Positions 49,001 to 59,416 of a stretch of DNA of 64,000 nt are shown one piece after another. Position 1 is the stretch's first letter. Every line of letters begins with the position of its first letter. Below the pieces are notes generated by a model that saw only the letters and a list, made by a program, of their open reading frames with translations, did not search any database and was not told the origin of the DNA. The stretch comes from Morella rubra (taxonomy: Eukaryota > Streptophyta > Magnoliopsida > Fagales > Myricaceae). A program made the position numbers and the translations under genes. The stretch spans positions 22,108,123-22,172,122 of the forward strand of contig CM025850.1 of assembly GCA_003952965.2 (NCBI GenBank). Reading direction: 5' to 3'.

Positions 49001-52000
49001 GTTAGATCCTTCAAGAACTCTAGGGTTTTGCATTTTTCTGTACTTGGAAAGGAAAAATTCCCCTTTATTTCCCTCTAAGAAACTCGTAGTTCAACAGAAA
49101 ATTGAAAGAACTCTATCTGTCATCACACTCCTGATGGCATCATGAGTTCCAGAAGCTTCCAGGAGCTTCAACCACAGACAATGGACATAGCAGGCCAGAA
49201 TAGATTCAAGTTATTCTATCCTAATGACCATTTCGGATCTCACGATTATAGGTTAACCTGTGAGCGCTCACTCGTTCTTCTCAAACGGAATACATAGACT
49301 GCACATGCTTGATTATAGCAGTTGCAACAACATATACCTGATGATATCAATATATCCAAGCTGATCAGACAGCAGGCACTAAGACTTTGCTGAAGTTTTG
49401 TCCAGACACTTAAAAGTGTGCCTATATCAAAATGATGTGACATATATATAATTACAATACTAACTAAAACTGATACTTCTTTCACCAATCTTCATTTGAT
49501 GCAATTAATGACAATACTTTTGATCAATTATGCGATAATGTCCAACTAAATTTCTATCCAAACTCGTGGAAAGACTAATCATAAAAAAGATACAGTGAAA
49601 TAACCTTCCGGCTTAGATTCATCTTTTACCCCTCAAATTGAGAGTATTTTTAAACCATACTGCCACTGAGAAAGAGATAGAAGCATATTATGACAAAGTA
49701 CTAAATGAGACAATCACTAAACCAATTCTTTTGTGGTGTATGTGTTTCTACATTTGCATGCATGTGGGCGATTATTTTCAGGCATATGTTCACAACATTC
49801 TGTACCTTTGGTAGACTGCAAAGATGCTGAAAAACAGCCTCAGGCCCACCTTTCCTTAGAAGTTGTATAGAAATAGATGTTACACTGTTGGCCGGTATAC
49901 GGCCGCCTGTTTTCTCCTCCACCCACTGTATTTGGATGAAAAAAGGTGCACAGTTAACAAGGAGATTTCCTGTTAGTATGGCTTAATGGCCACTCAATCC
50001 AGAAAGACGCAAATGAAAAAGGGTCAACCTCACGGAGGTTTGAGGATTTGTATCCGAAAGCAGCATCCTTAGCAAACTCAGTGTCCCCCGCAGGGACAAG
50101 CCTAATGGCATCATCATTCAGGCTTAGTGTTCTCGGTTAGAATGTAAACATGATTGACTATGAGTAAGCACAAAACAGAAAGAAAAAAATAAAGATAGTT
50201 CTTACTTATCGGAATCTGCAACGTAGTGTATATCTTCAATAGTGTATCGCCCTCCTTGAAGGAAAAAGGGGCAAATGATCCATGCATCCATCTCACCTAA
50301 TACCTTAACAGCAGCATCAGCTTCCTAAAATATCAGGTAAGCCCATGTAAATTAATTATTTGGCCTCAGTACTGCTCTACAATACAACATGAGTATAAGC
50401 CTTCCTTGCCTCTGGAAAATGACCACGTAAAGTTGAATCACCCCTCAAAACTACCGTGTAACCAATGCCGTCAATCGATTTAGCCGCAGTACATAGGTTT
50501 CTGCAGATACCTTCTATCAACGCGCTGGCCTGTAAAAAGTCATTTTAAACTTTTTAAAAGCTGATTTGTAATAAGGGCTTCCTTTCTTATGGAAATAGAA
50601 ATAAGCTTTAAAAGTTTGAATGACAAGATGAGATCTTCACCTTTTCAGAACTCAGTGACCTGGAGTTCGTCAAAATGAAAAAGCATTTCGGATTTTTTCT
50701 GAACTGAGCAGTAAGTGACTCAACAGTCCTGCAATGAAAAATGTGCAATTTGGAACGTTGTCCTGAGTAAGAGGCAAAATAATATACGGGGTTTTTGGAA
50801 TTCATTGCAGTTTTCTTCCTAGTTTTAGCTTGATAATAAAAAGGTTCTATAGAATTGTGTTTCATAATATCTGATAGCATCTATATCATAACTTTAACTA
50901 AGCAACTAAAAAACATGAAGAACAATTAAATACACTCACCATTCTGTTAGTACCTCAATGTCATGAACAGTTTGTGTTCCAGTTGGATCATCATCCAGAA
51001 CAACCAAAGTCTTCGAATTCTTCTGATTTAGGCTTTGTATGTCATCAATGGGATCTAGTGGCCATTCAGGAGGAAGAGATTGCAAGACCACTTCTTTTTT
51101 GAGAAGAGGAAGCTTTCCTTCGACAGAAACACCAGTGAGTGTCTCATAAACCTGTGGGGGGAGATATACACATTGCAGTTAATCCTGTAACCATTGGATT
51201 GTTAGCTGAATCGCTACACAGTTAAATAACTTCACCCATTGTGTAATGAAAAGCTAATAAAGTTAGAAAAATGGAAGTGTAGAGCAATACAAAGTTTCAA
51301 GCCCTATTGGCAAAAGGCATAATGAAGAACAAACAAAAGAGATAGAACCCTATCAGGATTACAAAACAAAATTATGCTGGGGTTTTGACTTGGTAGCAGT
51401 CAGAGATTTAACTGATGAGAAGAAGCAAGGAGAAAAGAAAAATGGATAAAACTAAGAAGATGTAATGCCGGGTGGGGTGGGGGGGATAGCAGAAATGGAT
51501 TTAATTGGAACCTACTGTGTGGAATACCACAAGAATGACCAAGATTTTAGATAGAGTTAGTATTTTTGAAAAGTAATACAATAGAAAGAAGACTAGCCTG
51601 TCAAATATCAAACAAGGCCACTCCATGGCATGATACGAACTAAATACAAGAAAGGAATCCAGGATCAATCTCCTACTCTCATTCCATGTTGGAAAACAGG
51701 AAATCTATCACTTCATTAGCTTTTACACTGAAAAGCGTCAAATCTAAGGACGATAAGAAACATAAAATACAGAGACATTATCATATGTTCTTCAATGTAA
51801 TTCAGTTTCATTCTTCCTTCAGGTTATGTGGGAAACTAAGCTACACACAACTTCACACTAACAGCACCCTGTGGTGAATGATATATAATCTGTAAAAGGT
51901 AGTTGGAACAATCTCTAAATCCTATTCGCTTTAAATGATTAAGCAATCAACATGAGCCATAAATATAAGTCAAAAATTCTTCTGGAAAGGAAAAGCAAAT

Positions 52001-54804
52001 GGCACAAAGGCTTATTGTTTGTGTCTTCTTTGGAAATCCTCCATTGATCTTAGTAATTTATATATATGAGTTTAAGCATTGTAACTGGCTCTATTGGATA
52101 TAAAAGTATTCATATTACTGTATCAGCCCTGATCTTCAATAAAGTATAGCTCATGTCGAGTTGGAACACCACTGCCAAAACCAGTCAATTGTAGAGCTGA
52201 AGTGCAGAGGATGAGTTAAAGCGATGGCACAGGGGGTTTTGTGAGGTTGTATGGTTGGACTTGGGTATGATGCTGAAGAATCACAGAGGGTTTATTATGA
52301 CAATAAACAAGAATAACATTGCTCAATCCATTGTAACATACTCGAACCAAGCACATAAAATGCCGATTGACATTAAATAGGAAAATTGCATGCTGGCTTA
52401 CGTTGTATAGCTTATGTGAAGATTGTAGAGCAATTCACAGCCATTTGCAAAAAGGGGGCTTCCAGTAGCATTTTTAACACAATCTTAAGCAAGCAGGGTA
52501 TGCGGGTTATCTTTGCCACAGATTGAGGGGCAGATAGATAGGTTATAATATTGTAACAATTAGCTTCAAGGGAATTGAGGAAAAATATAAGAAATACTGT
52601 ACTTGTCCTCCTCTACTGTGAATCATATGTTAAATGGAGTGAAAACCCCAGTTTTCCATATTCAACTTTAACTACTTATCCTCCTACATTCAATATTCGA
52701 GGGTTCCCCAACCAAATTTAGAAGCCCAGCTGAATTTGTCCATACCTTAACCACACCAGAATCGTCTTGGCGGCCCCAGCCTGCAGCAGAACCTGATCAG
52801 CAGTAAAATGACAATGAATCACTAATTTGTTAAACCACTCAAAAGGCATGCAACTGACAATATCATAGACAGATATTGACATGATTAAAGGCTTTCTTCG
52901 TCCTATGTGATCTACTAACAAGAATGCATTTTGTTTCTGCCATACACAGGGTAACGAGTGTTATATTCTGCCACCCCACCCTTCAGGTAGAAAAGTTTCT
53001 GCCACAATCTAAGTGTTGAAAATAATAATTGATTGTTTTCAGATAAGTTCAAAAGCGCAAGTTTAGCCTTTTGAAAAGTGCATATTTCCACAGGGTAGGA
53101 AAATTTTGTAAGCTTGTGTATAAACAAACCAAAGCTATTTACCTGAAACAGAAGAAAACTGGTTCAGAAAATCATGACATGGTTTTAGAGGAAAAAAACA
53201 AGTGCCTCATTGACATAGACGTGCATATTCCACAAGACAATGGTTGGACTGGACCAGTTCAAATGGGCAGTCATGTCTTTTTCACCATTGGACTCTCTGT
53301 TGGACTTGACCACAAGAAAATGGTTGGGTGTAAGCTCTGGTATGGTTGTTTGGAATGTTCAGTTTCTAAGAACTTTTAATGATTGGAAGATGGATTAAGT
53401 TTCGAATTTATTTTCTCTCCTTTACTCGACGACAATAAGAAGAGGTGTTGATGATAGGCTGCTTTGATTGGGTTCGAAGAATTTGTGTAGGGGGCTGCTC
53501 ATGAGAAAGTATTTGACCATAGACAATTTAAGGAGGAGGAGGAGCATTTGCTTGACTGATTGGTGTTTTTTTGCAGATGTGATGGGGAATCGTAAATCAT
53601 ATTCTTCTTCATTGTTCGGTTGCTAGAGGGTTGTGGTCGAATATGTTCTGTTTGAATCTTTCTTGGGTTATGCCTAGTAGGGTGGTTGAGGTTTTGATGT
53701 GTTGGAAGAGGAAGTTTGATGATCCGACAGCTTTGGGTTTGGAAAATGATACCCTCCTGTATTTGGTGGTGTTTATGGAGAGAAAGAAATAATGGATGTT
53801 TTAATAATAAGGCATTATAGTCGGAGTGTTTGAAGGGCCAGATGTTGCAGTCTCTTTTTCTATGGGCAAATGCGGTGTAGGCTTTTCCTTTTTTGGACCT
53901 TTCGGATTTTTGTTAGCTTTATAGCTTATATGGTTTAGATGTTTTCAGTACAATCTTTTGTCCTGTTAACTATTTTTCTTTTTCAATAAAGTTTAACTTA
54001 CTTATCAAAAAAAAGAGAATGTATGATGTGTAAGAAGGGAAAAAGGAAGTGCAAGAGTGGGGAACAAGAAAAAATGTAAAAGAACTTTTTTACCTGCAAG
54101 TAGGTTTTATTGAAAAAGAAATAAAAAAGCAATTATATGTTACTGATGAATGTCTCGGGTCTCAGGAGTCATAAGTTTTTTTTTTTTCCTAACAGCTCTC
54201 TATCTCTTTCCCTCTCTGACTCTCTTTAACGGAAAACAATCAATTCTACTCACCATACAATTTATGAAGTGAGAAAAATTATTCCCCTCACTTTTGAACT
54301 CGATGGAATCAAAGGAAAACCAGACTACTTGCTATGAGTGAAACCAACTACCAGGACTTAGCACAGACAAAACAAGGAGTTAAAAACAACCAAGTCACTG
54401 TCAAATACTTTGTCTGTCGACTGCTAAGAGGTTTTAGTATTGCCTGTGGGGTTAAAGCAGAAAGTCTTCTGCAGGTTGAACAACCTAAAACAGAGACAGA
54501 TAAGATTCAACGACACTAGATAAATTTAAGAGATCCCGCAGCACCTGAGAGGAACAGCTGGTGTGCGATAGTGGCAATATGAAGGGGAACTTTACGATAG
54601 GAGCATTCACGAGCAACAATCCCCTGCAGATGATTGGAACCATTATTATTATCACCTCACATGACTTTTAGCCAAACAAGTTGTTTTCACAAAGAAAAAG
54701 CATAGGTAGATTTTAGCCCAACCAGGTCCTTCACAAAGATGTCCAGTGCAGAGTATGGTGTATAATCACCATCTAACATATGCGGAACACGATTTTCAAA
54801 CATC
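40052..54804 (-). CDS. Dehydrogenase / DUF1537 four-carbon acid sugar kinase / class II aldolase fusion protein, C-terminal 23 exons
   Basis: Plant counterpart of the Arabidopsis 'ketose-bisphosphate aldolase class-II family' protein. Exons: 54804-54723, 54623-54545, 52792-52746, 51151-50940, 50728-50641, 50529-50410, 50324-50206, 50101-50029, 49925-49806, 45688-45620, 45499-45329, 45253-45206, 45057-44916, 44650-44553, 44363-44219, 44097-44009, 43929-43819, 42759-42685, 41833-41768, 41588-41400, 41302-41192, 40455-40375, 40231-40052 (TGA). Phases agree throughout, giving 837 residues without a stop. Order: end of a 6PGDH/HIBADH-type dehydrogenase (VPLHIATIAHQLFLS, AAGWGRQDDSGVVK), DUF1537 kinase (VVLDDDPTGTQTVHDIE, VVLRGDSTLRGHFP, ILAKGGITSSDLATKALEAK), aldolase (GGYAVGAFNVYNLEGVEAVV; metal-site HFDHG, GNVHGKY, LHGASGL). 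Bacterial homologues handle four-carbon acid sugars in separate enzymes; that role is inferred here. About 540 N-terminal residues are missing, beyond the plastid DNA. The intron after 50410 has a GC donor. Confidence 0.93.
43001..43225. mobile_element. MITE in an intron of the fusion-enzyme gene (225 bp)
   Basis: Ends GGGTATGTTCGTTTTGGTAA and, on the other strand, GGGCATGTTCGTTTTGATGA, continuing as AAATTTTTAGAATTT / AAATTTTAGAATTT. hAT-like in look, but the flanks (AAGACTAC, TATGAGAG) show no clear 8-bp duplication. Confidence 0.75.
45901..46084. mobile_element. MITE in the large intron of the fusion-enzyme gene (184 bp)
   Basis: Ends TGGTGTTTGTTTGTAAAATT on both strands in inverted orientation, followed by TTAGGGTG / TTGGGCAC. 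Contains two direct copies of GTTGGTGAAAAAGTGAAGAG. Termini resemble the GTTTGTTTNCTTGTAAA ends seen at 15972 and 17314. Confidence 0.75.
46085..49700. other. Large intron of the fusion-enzyme gene, repeat-filled
   Basis: The intron runs from 49805 to 45689 (about 4.1 kb), much longer than its neighbours. Besides the MITE and LTR fragment it has a SINE-like stretch GTGGAGCCACATGGTGACCC (46170) ending in an A run (46252-46264), and two loosely similar blocks at 47540-47700 and 49004-49180 that share TCCTTCAAGAA-TTAGGGTTTT. No exon of the host gene was found inside. Confidence 0.5.
46380..47220 (-). mobile_element. Fragment of a Copia-like LTR element inside the large intron
   Basis: Minus strand TTTCTATAACA then TGGTATCAGAGC (46749-46738) is an LTR end joined to a primer-binding site. 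A TATATATGGAATGTGTGAGG box upstream in the LTR would suit its promoter. The internal side (46737 down) has short unconserved sequence and no gag. The outer LTR end (about 47000-47220) and inner limit are estimates. Confidence 0.55.
53395..54018 (+). mobile_element. 5'-truncated LINE (L1 type), 3' end with A tail, in an intron
   Basis: Plus-strand pieces resemble the zf-RVT tail of plant LINE polyproteins: HCSVARGLWSNMFCLNLSWV followed by MPSRVVEVLMCWKRKF and a decayed MERKK. The 3' end reads TTTCAATAAAGTTTAACTTA then CTTATCAAAAAAAA, the usual end of this family. Several frame breaks. It lies between the exons at 54545 and 52792. Confidence 0.7.
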
Positions 54805-55187
54805 CTGCAACAGAAAAAGTTGCTCAAGATCGATTTCTATAGCTGTAAATGACACACTAATCTTTGACAAATGCATGAGGCTGGGCAGTTCGTCGTGTAG
54901 ATGTTTGGAAGGCTATTGTATGGCTTTTTAGTATAGACAGAACATCGTGTAAGCCATGGGCTTTGTTGATAAAAGTAGTGATTCAAAGGTTCTTACAAAG
55001 GCCAAACATATCCGGTTAAAAACCTAATTCATTTTTTTTAACTTAAAGTTAAACTTAAGAAAATAAAAAATACTTATATTTATTATTTATGAAAAAATAC
55101 TTATTTTAAAAATTGAATTTTTTTAAACATCCTATTATATATTCTAGTATAGGATTACTGTTTGATTTTTTATTTTATTCATGAAAA

Positions 55188-56690
55188 TTATTTATAAAAA
55201 TAATTAGATATAATATCTTCGACCTTGTCAACTGATAATGAGAAAACGAAATCCGGATAAATACCAATACCTATTACAGGTAAAAGGATAGAAATCGAAA
55301 CAAATAATTCTCGCGGTCCAGAATCAAAAAAATAAGAGTTTGGAGCATTAAAAAACTTGTATCCATAGAACATTTGGCGCAACATAGATAATGAATAAAT
55401 AGGAGTTAATATCATTCCAATTGCCATTACAAATGTAATTAGTATTTTTGTTATTAAAAAAAATTTTTGGCTGGTAAGTAGTCCAAAAAATACTATTAAT
55501 TCTGCAACAAAACCACTCATCCCCGGTAATGCAAGGGAAGCCATCGATAAGATACTGAAAATTGTGAATATTTTTGGAACTGGGATCGCTATTCCGCCCA
55601 TTTCATCTAGATAAACAAGACGTATTCTATCAAAACTCGTTCCCGCCAAGAAAAAAAGTGCAGCGCCAATAAAGCCATGAGAGATTATTTGTAAAATGGC
55701 TCCGTTGAGGCCCATCTCACTTATAGTGGCAATTCCTATAATTATGAAACCCATATGAGATACGGAGGAATAGGCTATTCTTTTTTTTAAATTACGTTGA
55801 CCAGGAGATGCTGAAGCTGCATAGATTATTTGAATTGTTCCTACTATCATCAACCAGGGAGCAAATAGAGAATGAGCGCGAGGCAATAATTCCATATTGA
55901 TCCGAATCAACCCATAAGCCCCCATTTTTAATAAGATTCCGGCTAGAAGCATACAAGTACTGTAATGTGCCTCTCCATGGGTGTCTGGTAACCATGTATG
56001 TAAAGGTATAATCGGTAATTTGACAGCAAAAGCAATAAGAAATCCAATATAGAATATTATTTCAAGTGCTAATGGATAAGATTGATTAGCTGATATTTCA
56101 AAATTTAATGTTGGTTCATTGGAACCATATAAACCGATACCCAGAACTCCCATTAATAAAAAAACGGAACTTCCCGCAGTGTACAAAATAAACTTTGTAG
56201 CGGAATACAAACGTTTCTTTCCCCCCCACACGGATAGAAGTAAATAAACGGGAATTAATTCTAACTCCCACATGATGAAAAAAAGTAAAAGGTCTCGAGA
56301 AGAAAATGATCCTATTTGACCGCTATACATTGCTAACATCAAAAAATGGAATAATCGGGAATCCCGAGTAACCGGCCAAGCCGCTAAAGTAGCTAAAGTG
56401 GTGATAAATCCTGTTAGCAAAATAGGTCCTATAGAGAGTCCATCTATTCCCAATCTCCAGTAAAAATTAAAAAAATTGATCCACTTATAATCCTCCGTCA
56501 GTTGCATTAATGGATCATCAAATTTGAAATCATAATAGAATGCATAAGTTATTAGAAGGATTTCGATGGCACATATGAAAATAGTATACCACCTAATTAT
56601 CTTATTTCCTCTATGAGGGAGAAAGAAAATTAAAGAACCCGCGAATATTGGCAAAACTACTAATATTGTTAACCAAGGAAAATAATTCGT
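55188..56690 (-). CDS. ndhD: NAD(P)H dehydrogenase-like complex subunit 4 (NdhD), intact plastid copy in nuclear DNA
   Basis: Thylakoid NDH complex proton-pumping subunit (Nuo M/ND4 family) for cyclic electron flow. Reads from an ACG at 56690 ([20 protein letters not shown]) to TAA at 55188, 500 residues, the usual length, with no break. Motifs [39 protein letters not shown] and [20 protein letters not shown] are present. In many angiosperm plastids the ndhD start is ACG and is made AUG by RNA editing; the unedited codon here shows transfer as DNA. Upstream TTG in frame at 56708 is not the start. Probably silent in the nucleus. Confidence 0.95.
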   Translation of the reverse strand, partial: TNYFPWLTILVVLPIFAGSLIFFLPHRGNKIIRWYTIFICAIEILLITYAFYYDFKFDDPLMQLTEDYKWINFFNFYWRLGIDGLSIGPILLTGFITTLATLAAWPVTRDSRLFHFLMLAMYSGQIGSFSSRDLLLFFIMWELELIPVYLLLSVWGGKKRLYSATKFILYTAGSSVFLLMGVLGIGLYGSNEPTLNFEISANQSYPLALEIIFYIGFLIAFAVKLPIIPLHTWLPDTHGEAHYSTCMLLAGILLKMGAYGLIRINMELLPRAHSLFAPWLMIVGTIQIIYAASASPGQRNLKKRIAYSSVSHMGFIIIGIATISEMGLNGAILQIISHGFIGAALFFLAGTSFDRIRLVYLDEMGGIAIPVPKIFTIFSILSMASLALPGMSGFVAELIVFFGLLTSQKFFLITKILITFVMAIGMILTPIYSLSMLRQMFYGYKFFNAPNSYFFDSGPRELFVSISILLPVIGIGIYPDFVFSLSVDKVEDIISNYFYK

Positions 56691-56825
56691 AGTAAAAACA
56701 AGATACACTTGGACCAGAAAAATCCGTGCTCGAAAAAAAAATAGAATATATTTTTCTTTTTCGAGCAGGTGGATTTTTGTCGGTAAAAATAATGAAATGT
56801 ATTCAGATGAGATTTGTGAAAGGGA

Positions 56826-57113
<288 letters not shown>

Positions 57114-57345
57114 CTAGTAAACTTGTAAATGAATTATACACATATATTTAGACACCAGATGAATCAATAATTTACCAGAATTCTTCTAATCAATCTGCTT
57201 CCGGATCGACTTATGCGGGAAGTCCAAGATACTTTGATTTCTTGCATTTTTTGTAAACACGATCAATACGTTATGTATCATCCACGTTAATTCTACTTGA
57301 TAAATATTAGAATTTCTATGATTAATCCTACTTATTAATACAATA

Positions 57346-57651
57346 CTACTTATTCAACAAATTCGATTGATTGATACGAGTTGATTTTCTGTTACGATAA
57401 ATTGCGGAAACAATAGCTGGTCCAATAGCTGCTTCAGCGGCTGCAATAGCTATAACAAAAATTGAAAAAATATTTCCTTTTAATTGGCGACTATCAAAAA
57501 AATCAGAAAATGTTACGAAATTTATATTAACTGCATTCAGTATAAGTTCAAGACACATAAGGGCTCTAACCATATTTCGACTTGTGATCAATCCATAAAT
57601 ACCGATAGAAAATAAATAGGCACTCACAACAAGTACATGTTCGAGCATCAT
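57346..57651 (-). CDS. ndhE: NDH complex subunit 4L (NdhE), intact plastid copy
   Basis: Small membrane subunit (NuoK family). ATG at 57651 ([20 protein letters not shown]) to TAG/TAA at 57346, 101 residues as expected. [20 protein letters not shown] carries the conserved glutamate. A TTG two codons upstream is not the start. Confidence 0.95.
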   Translation of the reverse strand: MMLEHVLVVSAYLFSIGIYGLITSRNMVRALMCLELILNAVNINFVTFSDFFDSRQLKGNIFSIFVIAIAAAEAAIGPAIVSAIYRNRKSTRINQSNLLNK

Positions 57652-57883
57652 TGACAACTCCTTATCAATTTCGATTTATTTCAAAATGAAAAACAATTTA
57701 ATGGGTTTAATTGACTAGAATATAAAAAATACAGAATATATTGGTAATAGATCGAATAAAAGAATTTCTATTTAGATTTTAGATAGAAACAATCTTCAAA
57801 TAACAAATCAAATTAAACTGAGGGAAAATATAACACAAAACAAAATTGAATTTTTGATTTCGGTTACTAGTTCGAAAGATTTA

Positions 57884-58414
57884 TTACTGGCGAGCCACAG
57901 CAATTGCGCCTATCAAAGCAGCTAAAAGAATTATCGAAATGAGTTCAAATGGAAGAAAAAAATCTGTTGATAAATGAATTCCAATTTGTTGACTGTTACT
58001 TATCAAATCTTGCTCTATAATCTGGTTTGATCTTGTAGTCCAAATAATACCGTACCATGACGTATCCAGAATAGTAGTCATTAGTGAAACAAAAATACCT
58101 GTACAAACCAGTAAAGTAACCCCATTTCCAACGGTACAAAGATTAAAATCCTTGTAATATTCTGAATCATTCATGAACATTACAGCAAATATGATTAAAA
58201 TATTTATAGCTCCCACATAAATAAGGAGCTGTGCGGCAGCTACAAAATGAGAGTTTGATAGAATATAGAATAAGGATATACAAACAAGAACCAGTCCTAA
58301 CGAAAAAGCAGAATAAATTGGGTTGGTAAGTAATACTACTCCTATACCTCCTAATATAAGACCGAATCCCAAAAAGACTAAAAGAAAATCATGTATCGGT
58401 CCGGGCAAATCCAT
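57884..58414 (-). CDS. ndhG: NDH complex subunit 6 (NdhG), intact plastid copy
   Basis: Membrane subunit (NuoJ/ND6 family). [20 protein letters not shown] to [14 protein letters not shown], 176 residues, normal length. Five hydrophobic segments; [20 protein letters not shown] is the conserved core. Confidence 0.95.
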   Translation of the reverse strand: MDLPGPIHDFLLVFLGFGLILGGIGVVLLTNPIYSAFSLGLVLVCISLFYILSNSHFVAAAQLLIYVGAINILIIFAVMFMNDSEYYKDFNLCTVGNGVTLLVCTGIFVSLMTTILDTSWYGIIWTTRSNQIIEQDLISNSQQIGIHLSTDFFLPFELISIILLAALIGAIAVARQ

Positions 58415-58850
58415 TATATGTAAAGGGATAAATAAATCGAAATTTTTTTCATGACCTTATTGAACCCACCAGGAAAATTTATTTCTGAAAAGTTCTTAAT
58501 AGAATTAAATCCAAATTCTAAAGAATGTGAATTGATGTAGGTACAGTTCTTGGATTAATATCATTCTTTATCTTAAAGAGTAGTTTGGAATTATATTATG
58601 TATATTTGGATTTTGAAAAAATTACAGATATATTAGAGATTTTCAATCCAAATTGAAATATGAGCCAACCAATCAATAGTTGCAATTTTGAGTTAGTGAT
58701 TAAACAAAAAAAAACGAAATAAACAGCACTCCTTTCGATCAAAACGAAACCTTACTAATTGTAAATTACTCTTTCTTTTTAATCAAAGGATTTACTTATA
58801 TAATATAAATATATATTTATATAATATAAATTTATATATTTAATTAATAT

Positions 58851-59334
58851 TTAATTAAAAATTGTTCTAATTGTATAATCGTCAATTACTGACATTGGTA
58901 AACGACCCAAAGCAATTTGATTATAATTCAATTCGTGACGATCATAAGTAGAAAGCTCATATTCTTCAGTCATTGCTAAACAATTTGTTGGACAATACTC
59001 AAACACAGTTACCACAAAATATACAGATTCCGAAATCAATACTGTAATTAAGCAACCGTTTCTTTCGAATATTAGTTTCCAATTTCCAATCAACGACAGG
59101 TAGATCTATAGGGCATACACGAACACATACTTCACAAGCAATGCATTTATCAAACTCAAAATGTATTCGACCGCGGAAACGTTCTGGTGTGATTAATTTT
59201 TCATAAGGGTATTGAATAGTTACAGGTAAACGATTTGCATGGGATAAGGTAATCATGAAACTTTGACCAATGTACCTTGCAGCTCGTACTGTTTGTTGGC
59301 CATAATTCATGACCCCAGTTACCATAGGGAACAT
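58851..59334 (-). pseudogene. ndhI: NDH complex subunit NdhI, frameshifted plastid copy
   Basis: Iron-sulfur subunit with two 4Fe-4S motifs. ATG at 59334 ([20 protein letters not shown]); first cluster [12 protein letters not shown] is intact; the second starts CIFCGNCV and then meets TGA at 58999 because of one extra T (A run 59001-59003 on the plus strand). The continuation ([20 protein letters not shown] to FN-stop at 58851) is in another frame. Joined, the length would be close to the normal ~165 residues. The insertion fits decay of a nuclear copy or a homopolymer sequencing error. Confidence 0.9.
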
Positions 59335-59416
59335 ATCGTAAATATCTATGAATATTTCTATGTTTATTTCTTTCTCTTGTTTGAGATAAGTTGTAAATAG
59401 AGAATCTAGGATTCCT

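Noticed and set aside
51686-51877. Possible extra exon in the intron between 52746 and 51151
   Set aside because: No match to the fusion-enzyme family; exon phases already agree without it.
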